In this document: positions 37,113 through 46,662 of the stretch, piece after piece
Numbering within the stretch: the stretch's first letter is position 1
Layout: each line of letters starts with the position of its first letter
NCBI GenBank assembly: GCA_001574975.1
Contig: KQ965760.1
Span: forward strand, 1,613 to 65,612
Reading direction: 5' to 3'
From: Gonapodya prolifera JEL478
Taxonomy: Eukaryota > Monoblepharomycota > Monoblepharidomycetes > Monoblepharidales > Gonapodyaceae
DNA: 64,000 nt
Notes under the pieces: model-generated
The model's input: the letters and a program-made list of their open reading frames with translations, nothing else
Databases searched by the model: none
What the model was told of the DNA's origin: nothing
Program-made: the position numbers and the translations under genes

Positions 37113-38016
37113 ATGACTTCTACTACCGTTTCGGTCACTGCCACACACTATGCCACGCCGGACGTGTCACTACAGTCATCTGGCTCTGGATCGGAATCCT
37201 TTTCTGTCGTGGTAGCTGGCGGACTAATACTGGGCCTGGCGGCCATCTGCGTCATCATCCCTATTTGGATTCTCATTGGGAGGAAGTGAGTTGTAATCAA
37301 GCGTGAATGACTGTTACGAGATATACAACCCAATCGCTCGCCATAGATACCCCGCCATATCCCTCGAACGTCTCCTCCGTATTCCCGACCCTGAAGCCAT
37401 CCCATCCTCCATTTTCAAATACGTCGGCCGCCCAAAGGCCCTGACACGTATCCCAACACGAGCCGCCGCAATAACGGCCCGGAGCCCGCGCACTGCCAAA
37501 AGTCCACTCCTCGCTCAGGAATATCCAAGGGCAAAACGGGGCCCGCCCAGTCGCATCGGCAGTCTGTCATATCCATCGATAGGGCGACGACGTTGTCGAG
37601 GGCGGACTCGAGGCCCGTGTCCAGGGGGTCGAACATGTCAAGGTCGTGCGCGGTGTGCTTGGAGGAGTACGCGAAGAAGGATACGATTAGGACGCTTCCG
37701 TGCCAGCACGAGTTCCACAAGAAGGTGAGGGTGGTGTTGGACGGTGGTCGCACAAATTGTTTGGGGGTTGAGACCTGACATTCCGCCCCTCCAGTGCATC
37801 GACCGGTGGCTTCTTGGCATCTCCGCGACTTGCCCTCTGTGCAAGCTCGACGTTCTCGAATCCCTCGGTATCGTGCCGCTCCCCGCCGAAGAGCATAGGT
37901 TGCGGTCACCGGACCCCACACCGTCCGAGTTGGAATCCGCCCACAGGTCGATACGGGACGCTATGATGAACTTTGCGCCTCTGGAAGCTGCCATGTTCTC
38001 GACCGCCCGCTTTTAG
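37113..38016 (+). CDS. Transmembrane RING-H2 E3 ubiquitin ligase
   Basis: Four exons (37113-37285, 37347-37447, 37519-37724, 37795-38016) give 233 residues. The N-terminus MTSTTVSVTATHYATPD is short and Ser/Thr-rich. One strong helix follows (SVVVAGGLILGLAAICVIIPIWILI), then a basic and Ser-rich cytoplasmic linker. The RING-H2 finger reads CAVCLEEYAKKDTIRTLPCQ HEFHKK, interrupted by an intron, then CIDRWLLGISATCPLCK. This keeps the C-x2-C, C-x-H-x2-H-like, C and C-x2-C zinc ligands. The layout (short outside part, one helix, RING-H2 inside) matches membrane RING ligases of the ATL/PA-TM type without a PA domain. The protein should ubiquitinate membrane or endosomal targets. The start could be 36984 instead. 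Confidence 0.85.
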
Positions 38017-38490
38017 GACTAGGAGTTGAGCCAAGTTTGTGCCGGAAGATGGAATGATGTGGGAAAATACCGATTGGTTCGCCGTTGTGAACCCAGCACT
38101 GCCTTCGCAAACAATTTTGTATTGAAATATCTAACGCACCTGTAGTTTTGTAATGCAATTGTGGTGCGTTGGTGTAAGAGTACTAAATATAAGAAACGCC
38201 TTGTCGAACACGTCTTGATGTCGCAAAGCCGAAGCGCTCGTCTCAAAAGTGGTAGAAGTGCGATAAAATTACTCCTGTGTATTAAGTATACTGCTAGACT
38301 ATTTACTGTCTTCTGAAGCAGGGGAAGCAGGGGTATAAGTTGCTTCTTTCCTACACGTCATGTGAGGCGACGCAAATAAGCCTCGACAAAGGACAACGTC
38401 AACCCCCACCTCCTGACAAAGAGTGCAAACTGATTCCTAAAATTAGTGTCACCCCTCCCCAACCCAATCCGGCGCCGCGCGAGCCGGTAT
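38017..38490. other. Convergent intergenic region
   Basis: About 470 bp separate the RING gene stop from the stop of the Ser-rich gene on the other strand. No gene or repeat is visible. It should contain the two 3' ends. Confidence 0.5.
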
Positions 38491-39216
38491 TCAATAGGAT
38501 TGTGTCCTGCCTGTCCACGCCTCCCTCAAGCCGACACCCTTGGGCGTCCTCAAACTTTCCGAGCTCTGCGCAGTCGAGTCACGCCTCGTGGTACTCGGTG
38601 TGATGCGGACTCCTGTGTACGCTTCCTGGGTTCCCCAACCCTCTGGACTTCGAAAAACACCGCTGTCGTTCAAGAGGTCCACGTCGCCATCATCCTCGCC
38701 CTGCGAAAGATCGCCCGCGTCTTCGACGGGGCTAGTTTCTCGCGTAGGTGAAGTTCCACCGCTGTAGGCCTCCCGCAGTCCGACGCCAAGAGGGGAACGT
38801 GCTACGGTGGTGTCGTCTTCCTCGGTGCAGAAGTCCACCCAACCGGATGGCTTGCCCGTATTCACGGTGAGCGAGGTGGCCACACGGGAGTATGATACAG
38901 GTCGGCGGGGGAGTGTCCCAGCGGGGGATGAAGATGCGCTTGACCGTGGGCGAGCAGAAGATGCCGGCTCATCACTCAGCGATGATCGTGGCCGTTCGTG
39001 TTTCTGCTGGGCCGACCCGATGCCAGCGGGTGCTGGGTCCATCAACGGAGAGTAGGCGCGCCTCGTGCCGAATGAGCGCTGCTGTGCCGAGGTGGGTTTG
39101 GCATCTGCGTCTGACGCCGACGCTGAGGATGGAGAGCGGGAGCGCCACGATGGGAGAGATGGGAGAGACAGCGAGAGGTTGAGGAAGCGGGGGGACGAGA
39201 GGAATGGGAGCGGCAT
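38491..39216 (-). CDS. Ser/Thr-rich protein with three copies of a short G-E-A-[YW]-[TS]-G motif
   Basis: A single minus-strand frame of 241 codons starts MPLPFLSSPRFLNLSL and ends at 38491. Most of it is Ser, Pro, Arg and Ala-rich and looks disordered. Within the last 110 residues a motif occurs three times: SPLGVGLREAYSGGTSP, SPEGWGTQEAYTGVRITP and TPKGVGLREAWTGRTQSY. The consensus is [ST]-P-x-G-x-G-x(2)-E-A-[YW]-[ST]-G. The spacer between the first and second copies is acidic (SQGEDDGDVDLLNDSG). No known domain is seen. The repeated motif with [ST]-P sites suggests a short linear interaction motif, possibly under kinase control; that is inference. An upstream exon cannot be excluded. Confidence 0.6.
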   Translation of the reverse strand: MPLPFLSSPRFLNLSLSLPSLPSWRSRSPSSASASDADAKPTSAQQRSFGTRRAYSPLMDPAPAGIGSAQQKHERPRSSLSDEPASSARPRSSASSSPAGTLPRRPVSYSRVATSLTVNTGKPSGWVDFCTEEDDTTVARSPLGVGLREAYSGGTSPTRETSPVEDAGDLSQGEDDGDVDLLNDSGVFRSPEGWGTQEAYTGVRITPSTTRRDSTAQSSESLRTPKGVGLREAWTGRTQSY

Positions 39217-39692
39217 TGTGAATTGTGTTGTGGTGGTGTAACTGGAGAGAGCTGTGAGGTTCGTGGTTTACCTGATCACGCGAGGTTCCCGTTGGTGAGT
39301 CAGAGAGTCGAGGCAAGGAATGCTCTCTCCGTTCGTGTCGCACTTCTCATCTTAACCTTATTTTAGCATAACTATTTTTTAATGCCTTCATTGCGCCCAA
39401 ATCCGCACCATAACCAAAACTTCGCCTCCTACTTTCCAGCTGGTTTCATTGATATCGTTGTCTGAGAAAGGAAGAACTGGAAGTAACAGTGAGAGATCTT
39501 CAGTTCACGTACATATGTATGAACCGGGCGGCCGCAGCTGAGTTTCCCAATCCCCTCCTCTCTCCTCCCTCCACCTCTCCACCTTCGTATTCCCTTCACA
39601 TATCATTTCCGTGCCATTCCTGCATTCCCCTTCTCCGTTCTACTTTCCCCTTTCCCCTTCCTATTCGGGCTTTTCACCAATCCAGTTCTCAG

Positions 39693-41514
39693 TCATGAAC
39701 GCGTCGGCACCAGGGGCAAATTTTCCTGCATACCTGTCCTTCCCTGAAGCACACGGTCGAACGATGCAGCTGGCTCACGCAAAGTTGGACCCAAAGAATC
39801 CGAACACCGGTACACAAGTCGCCATCTAAAGTAAAGCTTCAAGTCATCCAAGGATGTGTCTGGAGGAACTGTTCCAGCTTTTCGAAATAGACTGGTGTCT
39901 GATCGATAACTTGATTGTCTGGTGAGATAAACCCTGGGAACTCGGTAGCAGGGAGCAGGGTTTCCAGGTAGGCAAGCCATGGGAAAGATGGGGGTTGCAC
40001 TTATCAAGTCGGACACCCTTTTCGGATGATACGCTTTCTTGGGATCTTGAGATTGTGCAAAAAAAGAGGCTCAATAAACAAAACACTTATCTGCGTTGTC
40101 TGTCGTCCAGAGTGATCTCACCGCAAGCCGCGTTTCCAAAGCCACAGCACGGTCGGCAACTTGCCCCCAGAATGTGAAACCGGAAGGCAAATCCTCGAAG
40201 ATCAGCGAAAACTATGAAGATACAGCCTTTCCCAGGAGAGCGAGTGAGTCTGAGTCGGTGTAGTATTCAGCTGACGGAAGACTGCAGCAATATTGCAAAA
40301 GTAATGAGCGTTGTACAATGACGATCGCATAAGAAAAACCCACCTGAGACCTCGCTGTAAAACGTAAAGTGAATTGACGCTTGAGTTCACAAAGTCTTGA
40401 TTGATTCCTAACAGACTCAATGTGTTCAGCAATGCATAAACGTCATCCCGGATCACCGTGCGACGCACCGACTGTGACGAGTCCACGAATTCCAGCCCGC
40501 GGCGCAAACCCTTTTTGAGCGACATGGGAACCGATTACCATTCAACAGGTCAACAGCACGGGAGAAATTTTCACCACTTACCTGCTACAGTACCGAGGTT
40601 CGGCCACTGTTTATCAAGCTCCGCGCTGAACTCCAGAAGTGGAGCGGCTCCGACCGCTTCCATGGCGCTGTCATTCGTGCTGGCAGTTGCGAAGATTGTG
40701 GATGTTAAGTATCAACCATAACTGTGGAGATTCTCCATTTCACTCACCTGTGCTGTACAGTGCTTGCACGAGTTCGAAATTGGAACGGTCTTGGTCCTCT
40801 TAACCGGCCAGGACGCTCGCGGACTTCGTGTAAGGCGACTCGAAAATGCTCTTCAGGATACTTTTGTTCTTATCTTCAAGGGCGTCGAACTGGTTGACGG
40901 AATATTTGGATTCAGGGATCGGGTGGGACTGAGAATTGGAAAGAAGGTTCTTTGTTGGACCAGGTTGGAGCAGGCCGACATTCAGCTTCACCTTGAGCCA
41001 TCCCCCGCAAGCGAACTCAAAGAAGTCGTCGCACGGGCTGACTGCCGTATTGAGCGACGACACAATTGCAGCAGACTCGACGACACACTCTTTCGTAGTC
41101 TGAGAGTTTGCACGAGGACATCGCGTTAGGATGCAAACACAATGAAATTCACAAACGTGGTGGACAAGAGCACTCACGCAGAGCTGGGCGCAGTTCTCTC
41201 GGCTACCCCCTGCACCATTACCACCAAGGTTGACCTCCACGCCCAGCACGCCCAGAGAGACGGGCGTGGCGGATGACAAGGACCCTCCAGCCCTCCTCCG
41301 GCCCACGGCACTCCGCCTCATTCGAAACACCTCGACCCACGCCTCCACATCCTCGTTATGGCGGACGGTTTCTCTTCCCTCGTCCTCCTCAAAGTCTGGC
41401 AACGGCAGGGCACTAATTACAGCACCGGCGCGAGACGCTTTGGCCGAACAATCCTGGACATTCCCCGAGTCGGACAAAGATGAGCCCGGCTGCCGGCTGC
41501 CCCTCTAAGCGTAA
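39693..41514 (-). pseudogene. M13 (neprilysin-family) peptidase, truncated and decayed
   Basis: M13 enzymes are zinc metallopeptidases whose catalytic HExxH lies in the C-terminal domain. Here only the N-terminal domain is found. Recognisable parts are CVVESAAIVSSLNTAVSPCD, then DFFEFACGGWLK, then HPIPESKYSVNQFDALEDKN. Further on come NSSVNSLYVLQRGLR, PSAEYYTDSDSLALLGKAV, DLPSGFTFWGQVADRAVALE, and a YFRWRLV segment near 39.8 kb. Introns of 60-65 nt separate several blocks. The gene is damaged: an in-frame TAA lies after SVLAG (40800-40802), and one-base shifts are needed near 39.99 kb (before PSFPWLAYLE) and near 39.86 kb (before LKLYFRWRL). Coding similarity stops near 39.7 kb, and the Ser-rich gene follows where the catalytic domain should be. 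An active peptidase is excluded unless the assembly is wrong. Confidence 0.8.
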
Positions 41515-41779
41515 CCGCGGTAGCGAGGGAGCCCGGAGTGTTCATGCTGGAGTCAGGAGCCACTCCCTGTTCCACGAATCAGCTCCTTGGACCCCACCAG
41601 AACTGCAGTGCAGAGGCGACCGCGCCTACACTTCGATCGCCGGCATGTTGACAGCGCATGGGATCTTGCTTCTCGTAGCCACGTGTGCACGTGTGCACAG
41701 AAAGAAAGCGTTATTCTGGTCCAGAGGCAAGCTTGGTGGCGCCCGGGAAGTCGGAAGTCGGAGGAGAGACGAGGACGCT

Positions 41780-41956
41780 TCGCTCCTCTCATCTCGGGTC
41801 AGATGTCTACGACAAGTGAAACGGGGACACTCCACTCCTCGCTCCTCGAGTTATATGTCTTCGACGAGTGAGGCGAGGACGTTCCGCACCTCGCACATCG
41901 CTCTTCGAGTCAGGTTTCTGCGACGAGTGAGATGGGGACACTCTACTCCTGCTTCG
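41780..41956. repeat. 59-bp tandem repeat, three units
   Basis: Three units start at 41780, 41839 and 41898, exactly 59 bp apart. Each begins TCGCTCYTC and contains TC[TG]RCGACRAGTGARRYG and GGACR in the same order. The units differ at several positions, so the array is not new. Confidence 0.85.
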
Positions 41957-43940
41957 GCACTCCGCTTCAGTGCAAACACCCCGAGCGACACCTCCACGTC
42001 CATGGTATGGTGCTTCCGCATCTTGTTCTTGGTTCAGCTTCGCGAGCTCTTTGCGCAAAGCCCTCCTCGAATCTGCCAACGTTCCAACATTACCGTCACG
42101 GCGCGTTTCGCCCAAAACCCTTTCCATCTGGGATGAAGATGAGTCCGCGAGGGAGTATTCGCTCTTGAACTCGGGAGACAGCACGAAGCTGGCGGAGAAC
42201 CTGAGGGTTACGGGAAGTAGTTTCTCTGAGCGTATGTCGGCGAGACCTCGGACTCCAGCTCACGACCTCTTCACTCGATGTGCATTCGCCTCTGAAAGAC
42301 GCCTTAGTGAGGGTTTCGTGCTTAGACCTCAGGTCCGCTGCGCTCGACCTCCGACTTTCACAGATGCAGAAAGGAGGAATTCAGCGCCTCTCCATGACCA
42401 TCGCCCGTCCTTCAGTCAACCAGAGCGTTATTGAGAATAACCAGCCTCGAGCGGAGTCGCCGGGCGCCCCGCTGTTCGAACCCAACCCCTCCTCCGCACA
42501 AACTCGCCTCCCTCGCACGGCTCCAGGGCTGCGCGAGCTTCGTCCTCTGTCTCCGCGCCCCCTGTCCCAAGGAGCATTCCTGCGGCCGCCCAGAGTATGC
42601 GCCAAGCCTGCCACACCCGCCCAAACATCACACTTTAAAAGGCACACAAAGGCACATAAAGGCACTGCACCCTTCACCGAGGCAAAGATGTTCCTTAAAG
42701 AAGCTTGGTTCGGTCCGAGCGCCGGAATCGATGCGTTGCCGCCTACGATTGTTCCCTTCCCCATGAAGACCCAATGCTCCGTTCGCGGGTGTGAGACGAC
42801 CGCATGGTATCCCATTCATGAATCTCGCAGCACTTGTCGGATACAACGCGGTCGCCTCGCTACATTAGAGCGCTACATCAGTTGCGTGACGTCCCAGTGG
42901 GAGACGGCTTGGCGCTTGTCATGGCAGACTTCCTCTCCACGTTTGTCCCCAGTCACCTCTCGCCAATCCTGCTAAGAGGCTCCCAATAAATTTCCATCTT
43001 CGCGGAGTCGCCGTGAACAATCCGCTTGTGACTGGATACCACCGAGCGTCCAGGACCGCCAGCGATGCCGTAATGGAGCACGGAACTGGTACGATCATAT
43101 TCACGCCCACGGTTCTCCCAATCCCAACAGCTCCCTTCGTCCATGACCAACGACAGTTACTTCACAACCCCGGCCTCCCCCGCTCTAACAACTGTCCGGC
43201 CGTCCGACCTCAAACCTTTACGGAATTCCCCTTTCCCTTCCCCTTCCAAGACTCTCATCGTGGCCTCCTTTCCCTCTACCTCTGCCTTCTCCAACAAGCT
43301 CCAGGCAAACACGCCGCCCGCAAGTTTCCCTGCCCAAAAACGAAGCACGGTTGATCCCAAAATGTTAGATGGCTCAACCCCACGCCTTGGGCGCCTTTGA
43401 GATTCGCAGACGCCGAAATTTGGCAGTTGCCGTTGTCGTACCTCCAATGAAGTTGCATCGACGAGGAGTGTGGGCCCGTCCCCGCGAGCCACCATCGCAC
43501 GCCCCTCCCAGTCGCCAAAGCTCCCAGGCAGTTCAAACACAACTTAACGCCACGCCTTTCTCCTTCCTCCTCCTCCTCTCCCGTCATCATCACGGCGGAC
43601 CCCGTCCTCTCCGAGGTCTCGAGTGCCGAGTGCCCGTGGGTGTGCACTTGGCCTCATCCACCTCACCGTCGAAGCACGGCTGACGGTACTTGAGGAGCGC
43701 CGGCGGAGGAGGTTGGACAAGCGCATTCTGGCCCGGCATGGGGGACGGTGTCAAAGAGGGGGAAGTATCAAGTAACGGCAGCTCGCCTGCAATGCTAAGA
43801 GAAACCACACCACCCCCGAGGCTGGTGCCAGGTCGGCGTCGGTGGAGGAGTGCCTTGGGAGAGTCCCGAGGAGACTAACCCGGAGAGCACGAATTGGAAT
43901 GATCAATCTCGTTTCTGTATAGATTCAGGAAAGGTCAACG
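41957..43940. other. GC-rich region without a confident gene
   Basis: Long overlapping frames occur on both strands. Plus-strand 42280-42975 and minus-strand 42381-42815 are the largest. GC-rich composition favours such frames, and none shows a recognisable domain. Part may be the 5' region of the KYLGA gene that follows. Confidence 0.4.
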
Positions 43941-45348
43941 TCAGTGAAGCACGGCGCCAGTCATTCCGCCGAGCTCGAGGGACGCTGCTACGCATAGGAA
44001 GTTCAAATACTTGGGCGCTTCGTTGCGCGACGAGGGAGCAGAAGTGGTGAGGACTCGTCCATGATTTCTGAAAGAAGTAGCTAACGATTGTTTGGGACAG
44101 ACTGACATCGCTCCAACTGAGTTCGAGCAAGCGCCCGCTTCCCAAAGCTCAAATACTTGGGAGCGGCCATTGGAAACATGCCTCAGTCGCAATACGATAG
44201 AGAAGAGTATCAAGCGACAGCAATTACTCCGAAGTACAAGTATCTTGGTGCATCGCTCGGCGACCGGCCACAGGAAATTGTTACGAACCCGTCCCCGTAC
44301 CTCGACGAGACCCTGTTGATGCTGCTTCCCGTCAAAAGAACAGAACTTCTAACGTTTCGGCTGGCGACCTTGTACCGTTGGAGGAGGTAAGAATGTAGAG
44401 TGATACTGCCATTGAAAATACACTCATTCTCATTTGCACAGCGCCGCGGACACCCATCATTGATTACTGCACCGAGCAAACCTTCCCCGAGAAGGAACAT
44501 AGGCACCTCCGTCTCATCACACACCACGCCGCCTCGTGTTCCCCCAAGCGAGGCCGCCCCAGAGCTAGCTGAAAAGCAAGTGTCTCGCATTCTCCGCCGC
44601 AGGGGCACGCTCGGTGCAGTCGACGCGCCCACGAGTCCCATCACAGTGCGTACGAGGGTGCCAAGCGCTCCATCTCCACCGTCTAGTCGCGCAGCAACGC
44701 CACCGGACGACCGCTCGATCAACCTCTGCGCGCCAGCACCCGTGAAGCGCTGGCTTGGCGCGGACGTGACGCCGCCGGCGGACAGCCACTTTGTGTTCTT
44801 CAACTTCGCGGCTGGGGACGTGGGCAGCGCAGGCGCGGCTTCCTGTGCCCGCTGTGGTGTTCAAGGCCTCGTGGTACTTTGTCCCCGCTGCTGCGTTCCC
44901 CCCGTGCAAGGACGCGGAGCAGGGGCAGGGCGACATCAGTGAGGTCACATTCGAGTGGGCAATTGGATGGGACGAGTGGCTCTCGGTGGCGGTCGCGCCG
45001 GGGCTCGTGAGCGAGGTGGCGGTCCCGGACCCGGAGCTTGAGGAGGGTGAAATGGACGAGAGCGTGGAGCTCGAGCTCGGTCTGGATAACGCGCCCGGAG
45101 AAGTGGCCAAAAAGACCTCCGTGGTCGCTGTCGGGTGCTTGCATGGTTGGGACGGGCACTGGCACGACGCGACGGCGTGGTACAGGGAGGCCAAGGCAGT
45201 TGCGGTGGCGAGGTGGCAGGTCGGGCGGGCGAGGATCGACGTGCAGGGGTTCCTGGTGCGTGCAGGGATGGCGGGTGGCAAGAAGATGGTCGTGGATGAG
45301 GTCAGGGTGGGAGGGGAGAGGGATGTGTTGGTGTGTGTCATGGAGTGA
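43941..45348 (+). CDS. Unknown protein with threefold K-Y-L-G-A repeat
   Basis: The family is not recognised and the start is not resolved. Three related segments lie in exon frames: RKFKYLGASLRDEGAEV (about 43996-44046), FPKLKYLGAAIGNMPQSQY (about 44143-44200) and TPKYKYLGASLGDRPQEIV (about 44226-44284). At DNA level the copies differ mainly at third codon positions (for example GGC/GGA/GGT and GCT/GCG/GCA), which supports coding in this frame. A GTAAG donor at about 44388 and a CACAG acceptor at about 44441 join to an Ala/Pro/Ser-rich exon with VKRWLGADVTPPADSHFVFF. The final part (EVTFEWAIGWDEWLSVAV and an acidic run) ends at 45348. It could be a beta-rich binding protein; no function is assigned. 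Confidence 0.5.
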
Positions 45349-45792
45349 TGGGGAGATGGATAGGTGTGGGCGGCGTGGATGACGTGGAGAGGTCGAGCTG
45401 GGTGGAGACATGTGCGAGTAACATAGACGAAAAAGGCGGGTGTTGTATAAAGAAGGGTTCTTTCCAGACTTTTGAACAAGCAATACGAAATAAGTCGAAT
45501 TAATTTTCTCACCTGACGCTGCTTCGAGGTTGTACCCGAGGATGGGTTAGGGGGCGGTGGCTCAGAATGCGGGACTATCTCGCTCTCAATAGAAAGAACA
45601 CGGTTGATACCCTCGATGGCGCCCAGCTGCGCATGCGTATTGCTGCTCATAATACAACAGAGAAAACGTAACCTCATACCCGCAATCACATATTTTTATA
45701 CCTTCCACATGGGTACCGACTTCAAGAATCCTCACGCGAGACCGACTCGGGACACAGTCCACTCCTTTTTCGCCACCTCTACAACCACCTCC
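45349..45792. other. Convergent intergenic region
   Basis: About 440 bp separate the stops of the KYLGA gene and HAAO. A 374-codon minus-strand frame (44565-45689) covers it and the GC-rich gene to the left. That frame is low-complexity and looks like an antisense by-product. Confidence 0.5.
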
Positions 45793-46531
45793 TCACTTGG
45801 CCGGGTTCGCATGTCCGCAGTGCGGACACGTTCGAATCTCGGGAGTGTTTGCCCACCGCTCAATTACGGGTTTGAGCTGCGTGCCGAGGTCGGTGCAGTA
45901 GAACGTGTCTTGGTAGACTACCTCGCGACACTTGTCGCAGTACCAGCGCAGGATGTCTTGGGAGGGTGAGTGGTTGGCTAAGGGCATGGTTCAACCTGGG
46001 AGAGCGGTCCAGGTGCTCACCGTTTTGTCCTGTGGGTCGGTTCCGCTCGATAACAATGCCAACAGTATGTGCATACCGAACCGGGTTGTGCGGTGTGTTG
46101 GCTGCATTCGTACAAGGCAAACTGCTGAGTGCTCAGGGCCGGTGTGGATTGGGAAGGAGAAGACTCACGAGGCAGAAGAAACATGTCACCCTCGCTCAGA
46201 GTAATGTCCTTGAAATTCGATCCGTCCTCGACAACGCGAAGGGTCATCATCCCCTTGTACTGATAGAACCACTCCTCGGTCGGGTTTATGTGGTAATCTG
46301 TGCGCCCGTTGGGGCCTTTGACCGGTCATCAGGGGTCGGCAGTGAGTATAGGCCAGCGCGTCTCAGATGGCGGAACGATGTAATGGCATGAGCAGGAAAC
46401 CGCGACTCACCGCCGACAATCATGATTTGGAAGTCACCCCTCTGCATGAGTTTGTTGGACACTGGCGGTTTCAGCAGATGCTCGTTCTCGCTCAGCCATT
46501 TGGGAAAGTTGATTGGCGTCGCGAGCGGCAT
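45793..46531 (-). CDS. 3-hydroxyanthranilate 3,4-dioxygenase
   Basis: This enzyme opens 3-hydroxyanthranilate with O2 in the kynurenine route to quinolinate and NAD. It is cytosolic and uses non-haem iron. The start [20 protein letters not shown] leads into [21 protein letters not shown]. Three GT-AG introns separate the exons. The cupin core has [19 protein letters not shown], where the His and the second Glu are the expected iron ligands. It also has DMFLLP and NTPHNPVRY, which gives the third ligand His. The last exon has YCDKC and CPHCGH, a C-x2-C pair seen in the family's extended forms, where it binds a second metal. Length is about 180 residues. All key residues are present, so it looks functional. 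It is divergent from the MAT2B-like gene, 131 bp away. Confidence 0.93.
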
Positions 46532-46662
46532 CGTCGGTGTCCTGTGATTCTTCGTAGTGCGATCGTTGACTCAGTCGGCAAGTCGCTGACCGGAGCATCA
46601 ATTTAACCTCTTCGTCAACAAAAACTTTCAAAGTGCAGAGCTACTGTTCCTATTTTATGACC
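46532..46662. promoter_or_regulatory. Shared divergent promoter, HAAO and MAT2B-like genes
   Basis: Only 131 bp separate the two start codons on opposite strands. Both promoters and 5' leaders must fit here. I see no clear TATA box or known operator. That the two genes are regulated together is inference. Confidence 0.5.

Noticed and set aside
42919-43540. Possible ketopantoate reductase-like fragments on the minus strand
   Set aside because: A few strings looked suggestive, but no Rossmann GxGxxG motif or catalytic residues could be placed.
44565-45689. 374-codon open frame on the minus strand
   Set aside because: It is Ser/Thr/His/Pro-rich, antisense to the KYLGA gene and in GC-rich DNA where stops are rare. 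No domain is present.
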